A program made the translations under genes and the position numbers. The notes beneath the pieces are model-generated. The model did not search any database. It worked only from the letters and a program-made list of their open reading frames with translations, and was not told the origin of the DNA. Below are positions 8,601 to 17,741 of a stretch of DNA of 64,000 bases, piece after piece. This stretch comes from Virgibacillus ihumii (GTDB lineage: Bacteria > Bacillota > Bacilli > Bacillales > Amphibacillaceae): NCBI RefSeq assembly GCF_902726655.1, contig NZ_CACVAN010000001.1, positions 3,782,001 through 3,846,000 on the forward strand, written 5' to 3'. Numbering within the stretch: position 1 is the first letter of the stretch; each line of letters starts with the position of its first letter.

Positions 8601-10412
8601 TTACTCATAGCTTTTTTCCAGTTCATCAACCAGCTGACCGACATATGCAACTGCTTCTTTGATGGCATCGGGTTTGGACATGTCGAGGCCGGCTTTTTCA
8701 ATCAGGTCCTGAGGCTTCATAGACCCTCCAGCTTTGAGGACGGACAGCCACCGGTCAACTGCGGGCTGACCTTCTTCGTTGATTTTTTGTGCGACGGCGG
8801 TTGAGACGGTTAAACCGGCCGAATAGGTATATGGATACAAGCCCATGTAATAATGCGGCTGGCGCATCCAGGTTAGTTCTGCGCCCTCATCAAGGATGAC
8901 ATCATCTCCCCAGAAGTTTTGCAGTGCTTCTTTCTTTTGTGTAGACAGTACATCTGCTGTAAGTGGTGTTCCTTCCTCTGCCAAAGCGTACACCCGGCGT
9001 TGGAATTCACCTTCCAGTAAATGGGTCACGAAATTATGGTAATAGGTTCCAAGTAATTGGGTAATAACCCACCGTTTCATCCGTTTATCATCTGTTTTGT
9101 TCAACAGATGATTCGCGAGCAGCAGCTCATTTATCGTTGACGGTGCCTCGATAAAATAAGTGGATGGCTGCATATTGACCAGGGACTGATGCTGTCCGGC
9201 AAGATAAAAATGTCCGGCATGGCCCAGTTCGTGTGCGAGAATAAACGCCCCCCGCATGTTATCTGTCCACGTAAGTAATATATATGGGTGTACACCATAA
9301 GGACTTGAGCAAAATGCACCGGTTGCTTTCCCTACATTATCTGCTCGGTCAATCCAACGGTTATAGAGTCCCTTTTTGATGATTTCAGTGTACTCAGGCC
9401 CCATCACCCCCAGTGCCTCCAGAATCGTTTCAGCTGCTTCTTCATACGTTGTTTCCGGATTGAATTCCGGGTCCAGCGGTGCCTTTAAGTCGTAAAAATG
9501 CATTTCATCGAGTCCCAGTTTTTCTTTTTTGAGACGTGCAAACCGGCGCATGTGCGGTGCCAGTTCCTCCTGAATAATATCAAGCTGATTGTGGTACATT
9601 TCTTCTGTGACTTGCTGCGGCTGAAGCAGCATCTCGGTTACGGAACTATGCGAACGTAGCTGTGACATTGTCACTTGTTTGGTGATTTCAGTGGCATAGG
9701 TTGCTGCATATGTATTTTTGTACTTGTTTAACGTTTTGACAAAAGAATCATATGCTCTGCTTCGGATTCCGGCATCCGGAGACAGTTCATAGCGATCTTC
9801 ATATAGTGCAAAAGACATCGGCAGGGACTCACCGTCCTCACCCGTGATTGATTCAAATTCCATGTCGGCTGATTTGCTTCGTTCATAAATCATATACGGT
9901 GCATTATGTACTTCACTCAAAGCAGCCAGTGTTTCCTCAATTTCCGGAATCAGCGAAAATGGCTTTTTCTCCAAAATATCCAGAAACATCTTCCGGTAAT
10001 TTTGCAGTTTCGGTTCTTGTTCCAACAAATACTCTATATCATTTTGATTCAATTCTAACAGTTCGGATTCAACAAAAGAAATTTTGGATCCGATTGTTGC
10101 CAACACAGAAGATACTTTTGCGGAATCAGCCTGATTTTTTGGATCAGATCCGTCGGCTGCTGCTTTTAAATTTGCATACACAGCCACTCGTATGAGGCGC
10201 TGCTGGAAATTTTCCAATGCTTCTAAACAATTTAACAGTGTAGAAGCTTTTCTGGTCATTCGTCCTTTATATTGGGTAACTTCACTAACATTTGCCTGCA
10301 GAACAGACAATTCATTCTCCCATGCTTCATTTGATTCAAACAAATCGGTTAAATCCCATGTTTGCTCTGCTGGGACTTCTGCGCGCACCCAGCGTTCGGC
10401 TGTGTTTGTCAT
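8601..10412 (-). CDS. pepF: Oligoendopeptidase F (M3 metallopeptidase)
   Basis: Cytoplasmic zinc peptidase that cleaves short oligopeptides. The protein has 603 residues, the normal length for the M3B family. The zinc motif HELGH is at residues 394-398 within AFILAHELGHAGHFYL, and a downstream ENELLL-like segment (EAPSTINELLLANHLL) supplies the third ligand Glu. The start at 10412 follows GAGGAGGAATTAGTT on the minus strand; an upstream in-frame start at 10436 has no such site. The gene stands alone, convergent with the hem operon. Confidence 0.92.
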   Translation of the reverse strand: MTNTAERWVRAEVPAEQTWDLTDLFESNEAWENELSVLQANVSEVTQYKGRMTRKASTLLNCLEALENFQQRLIRVAVYANLKAAADGSDPKNQADSAKVSSVLATIGSKISFVESELLELNQNDIEYLLEQEPKLQNYRKMFLDILEKKPFSLIPEIEETLAALSEVHNAPYMIYERSKSADMEFESITGEDGESLPMSFALYEDRYELSPDAGIRSRAYDSFVKTLNKYKNTYAATYATEITKQVTMSQLRSHSSVTEMLLQPQQVTEEMYHNQLDIIQEELAPHMRRFARLKKEKLGLDEMHFYDLKAPLDPEFNPETTYEEAAETILEALGVMGPEYTEIIKKGLYNRWIDRADNVGKATGAFCSSPYGVHPYILLTWTDNMRGAFILAHELGHAGHFYLAGQHQSLVNMQPSTYFIEAPSTINELLLANHLLNKTDDKRMKRWVITQLLGTYYHNFVTHLLEGEFQRRVYALAEEGTPLTADVLSTQKKEALQNFWGDDVILDEGAELTWMRQPHYYMGLYPYTYSAGLTVSTAVAQKINEEGQPAVDRWLSVLKAGGSMKPQDLIEKAGLDMSKPDAIKEAVAYVGQLVDELEKSYE

Positions 10413-10499
10413 AACTAATTCCTCCTCGTATTGCAAATCTCTATTATTAGTATAAAATAATTACAAGCAGAATGATATGATTTTTCAGAAACAAAAAAG

Positions 10500-10525
10500 T
10501 CGCGCATCAGCTGAATGACGCGCGA
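10500..10525 (-). terminator. Terminator of yhfH
   Basis: TCGCGC (10500-10505) pairs with GCGCGA (10520-10525). On the minus strand the stem is followed by CTTTTTTG. Confidence 0.7.
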
Positions 10526-10590
10526 AAAAATAAAAATGTGTTATAGTACAAAGTATACGGTTATGAATTTCAAATCGTTCAACTTAAATA

Positions 10591-10719
10591 TTATCTGGCC
10601 GGATGATCACATTCGTCACACAAATTTCCATAACAGTCTGCTTTTTCATGCATAGCCTGACCACAGTTATGACACTTCTTTTTAGGCAAGTTTCTGAAAA
10701 ACTCAACGACGTTGTTCAT
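10591..10719 (-). CDS. yhfH: YhfH family small zinc-ribbon-like protein
   Basis: A 42-residue protein not longer than many random ORFs but clearly real. It reads NNVVEFFRNLPKKKCHNCG, then a CYGNLCDEC segment, matching the YhfH family. Two CxxC-like pairs suggest a zinc knuckle. The ribosome site GAGGAGGATTCAC precedes the ATG on the minus strand. In B. subtilis yhfH, yhfI and lplJ (yhfJ) are neighbours in this order, which supports the call. Function is unknown. Confidence 0.88.
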   Translation of the reverse strand: MNNVVEFFRNLPKKKCHNCGQAMHEKADCYGNLCDECDHPAR

Positions 10720-10829
10720 GTGAATCCTCCTCTGAAGTATTTATTACACATATTGTATTATAACAGTATGCATGGTGTCAATACTGTGTTACAACAAAAT
10801 CAGAAAAAATAATAATGAGGTGAATGTCT

Positions 10830-11561
10830 ATGAAACTGACAGTAATTGGACAGTGGGGCGGATATCCCGCTCCGGACGGTGCTACATCAGCATATTTAAT
10901 TGAAAAAGATGGTTTTACATTATTGATCGATGCTGGCAGCGGTTCCTTGTCAAAACTGCAGAAATATAAAAAAGTAATGGATTTGGATGCAGTTGTTATA
11001 TCACACTATCATGCGGATCATATTGCCGATATCGGCGTGTTGCAGTATGCATGGCTGGTGAATTCGTATGTTACCGGAAACAAGGAAATCCTGCCAATCT
11101 ATGGTCATACTGAAGACAGGGAAGGCTTTGAGGCATTGACACACAAATGCACAGAAGGAATTGCATATGACCCCGAAAAACAGTTGGAAATTGGCCCGTT
11201 TACAGTTACTTTCCAAAAAACAGTCCATCCTGTTCCATGTTACGGCATGCGTATATCTGATGGTGACAGTACGGTAGTCTATACAGCAGACTCCGCTTTT
11301 AGCGAAGCGTGGTATGATTTTGCCAAAAATACGGATTTGCTCATTACCGATTGCAATTTTTATGCTGACCAGGAGGGTTCCAAAGCAGGTCATATGAATA
11401 GCATTGATGGAGCCGCCATTGCAAGGGAAGCAAACGTCCGGGAACTTCTGCTTAGTCATTTGCCGCAGTACGGAGATAACAATAAATTGGTGGAAGAAGC
11501 TGAGCAGTTTTTTACTGGAACTGTTCAATTAGCGCATTCCGGGTTCACATGGGCGAAATAA
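10830..11561 (+). CDS. yhfI: YhfI-like metallo-beta-lactamase-fold hydrolase
   Basis: A 243-residue MBL-fold protein with the zinc motif SHYHADH at residues 58-64. The later ligands are TVHPVPCYGMRI, TADSAFSE and a C-terminal LLSHLPQ His. It resembles RNase Z or phosphodiesterase-like members; the substrate is unknown. The start at 10830 is chosen over an ATG at 10824 because GAGGTG ends at 10822. It is divergent from yhfH and upstream of lplJ, as in B. subtilis. Confidence 0.9.
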   Translation: MKLTVIGQWGGYPAPDGATSAYLIEKDGFTLLIDAGSGSLSKLQKYKKVMDLDAVVISHYHADHIADIGVLQYAWLVNSYVTGNKEILPIYGHTEDREGFEALTHKCTEGIAYDPEKQLEIGPFTVTFQKTVHPVPCYGMRISDGDSTVVYTADSAFSEAWYDFAKNTDLLITDCNFYADQEGSKAGHMNSIDGAAIAREANVRELLLSHLPQYGDNNKLVEEAEQFFTGTVQLAHSGFTWAK

Positions 11562-11665
11562 ATCGGATTTCAATAGGTATGTCGTCCTAGGTTATATCTT
11601 TTGATGGAGTGTCGGATTTCCATTACAATAGGATATAGGATGATATTACACAGGGAGGCCATGAC

Positions 11666-12661
11666 ATGAAATTCATTGATAATAAAGGAATAACTGATCC
11701 GAGTATAAATTTGGCACTGGAAGAATATGTACTGCAAAATTTTGGTGAAAAAGATACATATCTGTTGTTTTATGTTAACAGACCATCGATTATTATCGGA
11801 CGGAACCAGAACACCATTGAAGAGATTAACACCAATTATGTGGATGAGAACGGAATTAAAGTTGTCCGCCGTCTGTCCGGAGGCGGTGCCGTCTATCATG
11901 ATGAAGGAAACCTTAACTTCAGTTTTATTACAAAGGACGATGGGGAAAGCTTCCAGAACTTTGCTAAGTTTACGAAGCCTATGGTAGAAGCATTGAACAA
12001 TCTCGGTGTACCAGCTGAATTGCAGGGGCGCAATGACCTTGCTGCCAATGGACGCAAAATTTCCGGTAATGCAATGTTTTCAACAAAAGGACGCATGTTC
12101 AGCCATGGCACCTTAATGCTCGATTCTGAAATTGAGAACGTTGTTTCCGCGCTGAATGTAAAAATGGAAAAGATCAAATCAAAAGGGATTAAGTCCATCC
12201 GCAGCCGTGTAGCTAATATTTCTGAATTTCTTGATGAAAAAATCACGATGGACGAGTTTAAGGAAATGATTTTACGCTATATTTTTGATGTGGAAGACGT
12301 TAAGGATGTTCCGCAGTATGAACTGTCCGATGAAGATTGGGAGAATGTTCATCAGATTTCCAAAGAGCGATATCAAAAGTGGGATTGGAACTACGGAAAA
12401 TCACCGAAGTTTAACATTCAGGAGTCTCATAAATTTGACGGGGGACTTGTTGATGTTCGCCTCGATGTGAAAAATGGTCTGATTGAAAACTGTAAAATTT
12501 ACGGGGATTTCTTCGGTATCGGTGAAGTGAAGGATATTGAACAACAACTGATCGGTGTCCGCCATGAACGGAAAGCGATTGAAGAAGCACTTGCCGATGT
12601 TGATATCCCGCATTATCTTGGGAAAATCTCCAAAGAAGAATTTGTTAATCTGTTATATTAA
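11666..12661 (+). CDS. lplJ: Lipoate-protein ligase LplJ
   Basis: Activates lipoate with ATP and attaches it to lipoyl domains of 2-oxoacid dehydrogenases or GcvH. The 331 residues contain the lipoate-binding signature VVRRLSGGGAVYHDEGN near residues 68-85, a catalytic-type Lys in GRKISGNAMF, and the C-terminal accessory domain that completes the LplA fold. A GGGAGG site precedes the start. It probably has its own promoter and ends at the hairpin 12670-12706. Confidence 0.93.
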   Translation: MKFIDNKGITDPSINLALEEYVLQNFGEKDTYLLFYVNRPSIIIGRNQNTIEEINTNYVDENGIKVVRRLSGGGAVYHDEGNLNFSFITKDDGESFQNFAKFTKPMVEALNNLGVPAELQGRNDLAANGRKISGNAMFSTKGRMFSHGTLMLDSEIENVVSALNVKMEKIKSKGIKSIRSRVANISEFLDEKITMDEFKEMILRYIFDVEDVKDVPQYELSDEDWENVHQISKERYQKWDWNYGKSPKFNIQESHKFDGGLVDVRLDVKNGLIENCKIYGDFFGIGEVKDIEQQLIGVRHERKAIEEALADVDIPHYLGKISKEEFVNLLY

Positions 12662-12669
12662 CAGTGGAA

Positions 12670-12706
12670 AGCGGCTCACCGGAATTCGGCGGGCTGCTTT
12701 TTTTAG
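12670..12706 (+). terminator. Terminator of lplJ
   Basis: AGCGGCTCACCG pairs imperfectly with CGGCGGGCTGCT around GAATT and is followed by a T run. Confidence 0.8.
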
Positions 12707-12737
12707 TTGTAAAATAGTGCAACATTCATAAGCAAGG

Positions 12738-13110
12738 AATGTCAACCGCACAAGCGAAACATCAACCGCACAGGCAAAACATCAACCGCACAAGCGGAAC
12801 ATCAACCGCACAAAGCAGAACATCAACCGCACGAGCGGAACATCAACCGCACGGGCAAAACATCAACCGCACAGGCGGAACATCAACCGCACGAGCGGAA
12901 CATCAACCGCACGAGCGGAACATCAACCGCACGAGCGGAACATCAACCGCACGAGCGGAACATCAACCGCACGAGCGGAACATCAACCGCACGAGCGGAA
13001 CATCAACCGCACGAGCGAAACATCAACCGCACGAGCGAAACATCAACCGCACGAGCGAAACATCAACCGCACGAGCAAAAACATCAACCGTACAAGCAGA
13101 ACATCCCCCA
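12738..13110. repeat. Minisatellite of 20-bp units, about 18 copies
   Basis: The consensus unit is catcaaccgcacgagcggaa. About 18 head-to-tail copies are visible. The middle seven or so are identical, and copies at both edges carry substitutions such as acaggcaaaa, acaagcggaa and acgagcgaaa. Two units are 21 bp long. The array lies between lplJ and lcfB and contains open frames only because the unit has no stop codons; the translation is low-complexity and lacks a ribosome site, so I do not call a gene. The gradient of divergence suggests recent expansion by slippage or unequal exchange. Confidence 0.95.
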
Positions 13111-13276
13111 TAGTTCTCGACATGAGCATATCCACTCTGGTAAAAATTTCAGCAGAGTAAATGTCAGCGCTTCCACTTGTAATCTGTTCCACGGTATTTT
13201 ATACTTTAAATAGTTTAAAAATTATAAAGTTTATTAAACACGAAAGGCTGACTTTTTAAGGAAGAGCAGAGCCTTT

Positions 13277-13305
13277 TGAATTTTTACGAAAAAGTGAATG
13301 ACTAT
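13277..13305 (+). promoter_or_regulatory. Possible lcfB promoter
   Basis: TTGAAT and GACTAT are 17 bases apart just before lcfB, with the FadR operator covering the -10 side. Tentative. Confidence 0.4.
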
Positions 13306-13312
13306 TCATTCA
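13295..13312. promoter_or_regulatory. FadR operator upstream of lcfB
   Basis: TGAATGACTATTCATTCA fits the Bacillus FadR consensus (TGAATGAMTANTCATTCA) at every position. It ends 19 bases before the lcfB start, so FadR would block transcription until long-chain acyl-CoA is present. Confidence 0.88.
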
Positions 13313-13331
13313 TGACTCGGGGAGGAAAACA

Positions 13332-14870
13332 ATGAATATAACGGATCAATTGTCGTTGACAGCTCAGGAACATCCGCATAAAACAGCATATGTTTTTCAG
13401 GATTCGGAGACAAGCTATCTGGAGTTGGAAGGAATGGTCACTAAGTTTGCTTCCAGTCTGCAGCAACTCGGTTACAGTAAAGGGGATCACATCGCACTTG
13501 CGTTAGGTAACAGTCCATATTATGTCATTGCGCTGTATGGTGCATTGCGGGTCGGTGCTGTTGTTATTCCGGTTAACCCGATGTACACCTCACATGAGCT
13601 AGGTTATATCCTTAAAAATGGTGATGTCAAAGGAATTATTACGATGGATGTTTTGCTGGAAAAATTTGAAGCGATTGCAGATCAGCTGCCGGCGGTTGAA
13701 CATTACATATCCTGTGATACAGGGTCAAGCAAGTCTTTTGGTGATAGTCCAGTGGTTGATAAAATAGAATCGTTTACGGAGTTGATCAAAGCGGGGAGCT
13801 TGGATACGCACACACCGCAGCTGGATGACGAGGATACGGCAATTATTTTGTATACTTCCGGCACGACCGGTAAGCCAAAGGGAGCGATGCTGACTCATCA
13901 AAATATCTATTCCAATGCAAAGGATACGGCAGATTATTTGACGATTAACGAAGAAGACCGTGTTATTGCTGCACTGCCAATGTTCCATGTGTTCTGTTTA
14001 ACGGTGTCATTGAATGCTCCGCTGATGAATGGTGGCACTATACTGATTATGCCGAAGTTCTCACCACAGGAAGTTTTCAAGGTTGCTTCCGAGCAAAAAG
14101 CGACTATTTTTGCCGGTGTGCCGACCATGTATAATTATTTGCTGCAAAGCGCTGCTGATCATACCGTTGATTTTTCGGGGATCCGGCTTTGTATCTCCGG
14201 TGGTTCATCCATGCCGGTAGCTCTTTTGAAAAATTTCGAAGAGGTGTTTAATGTTCGTGTTTCGGAAGGGTACGGTCTGTCTGAAGCAGCACCAGTTACC
14301 TGTTTTAATCCGTTGGACCGGCCAAGAAAGCCTGGTTCGATTGGTCAAAGCATTCTGAATGTGGAAAATAGGGTCATGAATGAGTTTGGCGAAGAGGCAG
14401 AGGTTGGAGAAGTCGGGGAGCTTGCCGTTCGCGGGCCAAATGTCATGAAAGGTTATTACAAACTGCCGGAGGAAACGGAAATGGCTTTGCGGGATGGCTG
14501 GCTCTATACCGGTGATATGGCGCGAATGGATAATGAAGGCTATTTTTATATTGTTGACCGGAAAAAGGATATGATTCTTGTTGGCGGCTATAATGTGTAT
14601 CCGCGTGAAGTGGAGGAAGTATTGTATGAACATCCAGGTATTGCTGAAGCGGCTGTTATCGGTGCTCCGCATCCCGATACAGGTGAATCAGTGAAATGCT
14701 TTGTCGTCACGAAAGATTCGACGCTGACAGAGGATGTTTTATTGGAGTTTTGCAATGCACATCTGGCTAAATACAAAATTCCATCCAGTATTGAGTTTTT
14801 GGATGAATTGCCAAAAAATACAACCGGAAAAATTTTGCGGAAAGTTCTTCGTGACAAAGTGAACCAATAA
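13332..14870 (+). CDS. lcfB: Long-chain fatty-acid-CoA ligase LcfB
   Basis: Activates long-chain fatty acids to acyl-CoA for beta-oxidation through an acyl-adenylate. The 512 residues contain the AMP-binding signature [19 protein letters not shown], the A5/A7 motifs ([22 protein letters not shown]), and the C-terminal catalytic Lys region [11 protein letters not shown]. The length and motifs fit B. subtilis LcfB (YhfL), which lies near lplJ there too. GGGGAGG precedes the start. The FadR operator at 13295 fits degradative use. Confidence 0.92.
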   Translation: MNITDQLSLTAQEHPHKTAYVFQDSETSYLELEGMVTKFASSLQQLGYSKGDHIALALGNSPYYVIALYGALRVGAVVIPVNPMYTSHELGYILKNGDVKGIITMDVLLEKFEAIADQLPAVEHYISCDTGSSKSFGDSPVVDKIESFTELIKAGSLDTHTPQLDDEDTAIILYTSGTTGKPKGAMLTHQNIYSNAKDTADYLTINEEDRVIAALPMFHVFCLTVSLNAPLMNGGTILIMPKFSPQEVFKVASEQKATIFAGVPTMYNYLLQSAADHTVDFSGIRLCISGGSSMPVALLKNFEEVFNVRVSEGYGLSEAAPVTCFNPLDRPRKPGSIGQSILNVENRVMNEFGEEAEVGEVGELAVRGPNVMKGYYKLPEETEMALRDGWLYTGDMARMDNEGYFYIVDRKKDMILVGGYNVYPREVEEVLYEHPGIAEAAVIGAPHPDTGESVKCFVVTKDSTLTEDVLLEFCNAHLAKYKIPSSIEFLDELPKNTTGKILRKVLRDKVNQ

Positions 14871-14906
14871 TTCAGTACGATACTTTTTCCTAATACAGCT
14901 TGTTTT

Positions 14907-14940
14907 TTTAAGTCCGATTCGCCAATGAACCGGACTTAAA
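14907..14940 (+). terminator. Terminator-like hairpin after lcfB
   Basis: TTTAAGTCCG and CGGACTTAAA form a 10-bp perfect stem with a 14-base loop; the T tract after it is weak. Confidence 0.6.
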
Positions 14941-15054
14941 ATTTGTGTTCATTTTGCTGATTTCTACGCTTTCGGAGAATACTGCAATAAAGGCATTACT
15001 GCATAAAAACAACCCAGTTCTGGCATACTGCTAATAAAAAGGATGGTGTTCAAT

Positions 15055-15195
15055 ATGGAAAGGGAGCGAAATATGCCGGAATTGGCGACGTTTACGTTGT
15101 TGAACCCTGACTTTCATGCACGGGTTGATCAGACCGTCGGTGAAACGTCGGACAATGCGAATGTTGAAAACGAAAATAAATCGACAGATCCGTAA
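15055..15195 (+). CDS. Small hypothetical protein
   Basis: A 46-residue ORF upstream of comK with AAAAAGGATGG before its ATG. The protein starts ERERNMPELATFTLLNP, has an acidic, asparagine-rich tail, and no membrane segment or cysteine. I do not recognise a family. It lies alone between lcfB and comK. The ribosome site supports translation, but it may be lineage-specific. Confidence 0.5.
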   Translation: MERERNMPELATFTLLNPDFHARVDQTVGETSDNANVENENKSTDP

Positions 15196-15320
15196 TTTAG
15201 GCCAATGTAAGTAAAAATAGTGTTGAAAATTACAAAAATAGATACCATTTTTGTGAAAAATTTGGTAAATTAGTAGTAGGCCTTTTTCTTTTCCTGAAAT
15301 ATGGAAAGGATGTTAACCAA

Positions 15321-15854
15321 ATGACTGATTTAGTGTTTAACGATTTCTATACTCCAACACACGAAGTTACCCCTCTTACAATGGCCGTTTTGACACAGTT
15401 TGATCAAAACGGGAATACCAATACGTGTGTGCTTGAGGAACAGACTGAATCTATTGTTCCGTTCTCTCCCAGCAAAATTATTGACAATGCGTGCAAATTT
15501 TTCGGGTCCAGTCTGCGGGGCAGACAGGACGGGACAAGAGACATCTGTGGGATTACACATAAGGCTCCGATAGCTGTTGACCCTTCCAGCGGCATGTATT
15601 TTTTCCCGACAACTTCACCCGCAAGCTCCAAATGTTCATGGGTTGCCCATTCTCATATTGATCAGGTAACCCAAGTGGATAACAGCCATACGGAAGTACT
15701 TTTCAAAAATGGCAAACGGATAATGATTCCTGTCTCTTACGGCTCCATGCTGAACCAAATACAACGCACCGCGCAATTCCGTTACTTGCTGGATAACCGG
15801 ATCAAGTATTTGCTGAAACAGAATGCTGATATGGTGGCAGAGCCTTTTGCATAA
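15321..15854 (+). CDS. comK: Competence transcription factor ComK
   Basis: Master activator of genetic competence, which binds paired A/T tracts (K-boxes) and activates DNA uptake and recombination genes. The 177 residues are slightly shorter than B. subtilis ComK (192). Recognisable parts are the start LVFNDFYTPTHEVTPLTMA, GRQDGTRDICGITHKAPIAV and SSKCSWVAHSHI. GGAAAGGATG precedes the ATG. The AT-rich leader has A-tract/T-tract inverted repeats (CAAAAAT at 15233 and ATTTTTG at 15247), which may be the autoregulatory region but do not match a K-box exactly. The last 53 bases overlap the antisense yhjD-like gene. Confidence 0.93.
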   Translation: MTDLVFNDFYTPTHEVTPLTMAVLTQFDQNGNTNTCVLEEQTESIVPFSPSKIIDNACKFFGSSLRGRQDGTRDICGITHKAPIAVDPSSGMYFFPTTSPASSKCSWVAHSHIDQVTQVDNSHTEVLFKNGKRIMIPVSYGSMLNQIQRTAQFRYLLDNRIKYLLKQNADMVAEPFA

Positions 15855-16191
15855 GCTCCTGGATAATGACTTCCACCTTTTTGCGAATAGCCGGATTGAA
15901 ATAATTCCGTTTTTCTTCACGCCCATTGCACAAAAACAGGAAAGATGAAAATGAATCATTTTTATTTAATGTAAGAACTTTGAGTTTGTGTTTTTGCATA
16001 CTTTTCCGCAGCTGCCTGCGTTCATTCGCTGCTTCCGTATTCATTTTTTCCAGAAGCTCCATGTATGGCTCCTTTATTTTAAACGATCCATTTTGGATAT
16101 GCTGAATATCCTGCTGTATGACAACCATTGCCATCGAAAGAAACAGAAAGCGTGACGCCAACTGGAATTCTTCTTCACTGAGATAGCGCAT
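15802..16191 (-). CDS. yhjD: YhjD-like protein
   Basis: A 129-residue protein resembling YhjD of B. subtilis, which lies next to yhjE and sipV there as here. It is largely helical with a charged middle (NERRQLRKSMQKHK) and a short hydrophobic N-terminal stretch (ASRFLFLSMAMVVIQQDIQ). There is no signal peptide or recognised catalytic motif; function unknown. GGAGGGG lies 5 bases from the start on the minus strand. Its 3' end runs 53 bases into comK on the other strand. Confidence 0.72.
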   Translation of the reverse strand: MRYLSEEEFQLASRFLFLSMAMVVIQQDIQHIQNGSFKIKEPYMELLEKMNTEAANERRQLRKSMQKHKLKVLTLNKNDSFSSFLFLCNGREEKRNYFNPAIRKKVEVIIQELMQKALPPYQHSVSANT

Positions 16192-16393
16192 GATGACCCC
16201 TCCAAATTATCGAACGTTTGTTCTTTTATTTATTATATGACAAAGCAGCCGAAAAATACAATAAAATGTTTGAGAAGAGAAAGAGGCCGAATTAAAAATG
16301 CTATGCAGAAAGTGAGGTTTACTTTAAAATAAAAGGAGACAAACTAGACAATGAAGTATTTAAATGTTCGAGAGGAATAGGGGACTTTGGCGA

Positions 16394-17044
16394 ATGTATT
16401 TGTTTAATCTCAGCATAGCTAATTGGAGAAGATTATTGGAAGAAGACAAATTTGATGAATATATTATGCAGTTACTGAACCAGTATGAAAGCCTTGGACC
16501 GATTCCGGGTATTTTGCTTCCATTTCTGGAGTCATTTCTGCCATTCCTGCCGCTGCTTGTGTTTGTGGCCGCCAATGCCGCAGCATATGGTTTGCTTGAA
16601 GGTTTTCTATTATCATGGGCAGGCTCGAGTGTAGGATCAATTCTAGTATTTTTGCTAGTCCGAAGACTTGGAGATAAACGGGTGTTCAAAGGGATACGCA
16701 AAAACAAACAGGTTCGTAAAGTCACTGCCTGGGTGGAGCGGCATGGCTTCGGTCCGCTGTTTTTGCTGATGTGTTTTCCGTTCTCCCCTTCATCGGTTAT
16801 TAATGTTGTTTCCGGGTTGTCGAAAATAAGCAAACAGCAATTTATTCTGGCTGTTTTACTTGGGAAATCGGTGATGATCTTTTCCATCTCCTATGTTGGA
16901 TCAAGCATCATGGAATTTGCCAAAGAGCCGGTGAAGACCATTATTGTTGGTGTCTGTATTACATTGTTCTGGGTGATTGGGAAGTATATTGAAAAAAGAT
17001 TACAGCGCAAAGCCTTGATTAAAGAGATTTCCGACCAGGATTAA
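16394..17044 (+). CDS. yhjE: TVP38/TMEM64 (DedA-like) membrane protein YhjE
   Basis: Integral membrane protein of about 216 residues with the SNARE-associated/TVP38 core. It has a re-entrant hydrophobic segment (PGILLPFLESFLPFLPLLVFVAAN), an EGFLLSWAGSSVGS helix, and GFGPLFLLMCFPFSPSSVINVVSGLS. The family is linked to lipid flipping. Gene order yhjE-sip matches B. subtilis. An earlier in-frame start at 16364 exists. The best ribosome site (AAGGAGA at 16333) serves a 9-codon ORF at 16351-16380 in another frame, so 16394 is a guess helped by coupling. Confidence 0.82.
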   Translation: MYLFNLSIANWRRLLEEDKFDEYIMQLLNQYESLGPIPGILLPFLESFLPFLPLLVFVAANAAAYGLLEGFLLSWAGSSVGSILVFLLVRRLGDKRVFKGIRKNKQVRKVTAWVERHGFGPLFLLMCFPFSPSSVINVVSGLSKISKQQFILAVLLGKSVMIFSISYVGSSIMEFAKEPVKTIIVGVCITLFWVIGKYIEKRLQRKALIKEISDQD

Positions 17045-17100
17045 TTTTATATCGAATTGGGTATGATGGACAATGAGAAATGATTCTGGAGGAAAAGAAT

Positions 17101-17652
17101 ATGATAAAAAAGTTTTTTTTAAGAATCATACCTGTTGTGATTCTGGCGGCCGCACTTGCTTTTGTATTCAGGTCTTATCTGTTCGCCAGTTATGTAGTGG
17201 AAGGTGAATCGATGGAGCCTACTTTATATGATGGGAATATGATGATGGTAAATAAAGTTGCCTATGATTTGGCTGATGTTGATCGTTTTGACGTTATCGT
17301 ATTTCATGCAACAAAGCAAACAGATTATGTGAAACGTGTTATTGGTCTGCCTGGTGACAAAATCGTCTACAAAAACGATAAACTTTATGTAAATGGCAAA
17401 TATGTCGAAGAAGAATTTCTGGAACCGTTTAAAAAAGTCAGTGATGACAAACCATACACAAAAGATTTTACATTAGTGGAAACCACCGGAAAAACAACTG
17501 TACCTGAGGGAAAGCTGTTTGTCATGGGGGATAACCGTGATAACAGTCTGGACAGTCGTAAATTCGGTTTTGTGTCGATGGACAGGCTTGTCGGTAAAGT
17601 GGACATTACATACTGGCCGGTCTCCCAATTGGAACTATCGTTTGCCAACTGA
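17101..17652 (+). CDS. sipV: Type I signal peptidase
   Basis: Removes signal peptides from secreted pre-proteins at the outer face of the membrane. The 183 residues include one N-terminal membrane anchor (about 8-28), the nucleophile Ser37 in GESMEPTL, the general base Lys78 in YVKRVIGLPGD, and the box E motif MGDNRDNSLDSRKFG. TCTGGAGGAAAAG precedes the ATG at 17101. The single-anchor prokaryotic type and position after yhjE support SipV; other Sip paralogues cannot be excluded. Confidence 0.9.
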   Translation: MIKKFFLRIIPVVILAAALAFVFRSYLFASYVVEGESMEPTLYDGNMMMVNKVAYDLADVDRFDVIVFHATKQTDYVKRVIGLPGDKIVYKNDKLYVNGKYVEEEFLEPFKKVSDDKPYTKDFTLVETTGKTTVPEGKLFVMGDNRDNSLDSRKFGFVSMDRLVGKVDITYWPVSQLELSFAN

Positions 17653-17670
17653 CGTAAATAGCTATAAGAA

Positions 17671-17708
17671 AGCCTCTGTCTCTGCTAAAATAGGGATAGA
17701 GGTTTTTT
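17671..17708 (+). terminator. Terminator-like hairpin after sip
   Basis: CCTCT and AGAGG arms with partial internal pairing are followed by TTTTTTC. Confidence 0.5.
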
Positions 17709-17741
17709 CGTGTGAAATATTTTTGAAGGAGAGGGGAACCT

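Noticed and set aside
12738..13110. Tandem array as a CRISPR
   Set aside because: The units adjoin without unique spacers, and no cas genes are present.
12739..13113. A 124-codon open frame across the 20-bp repeat array
   Set aside because: The unit has no stop codons in any frame, the product is a low-complexity repeat, and there is no ribosome site, so openness is expected by chance.
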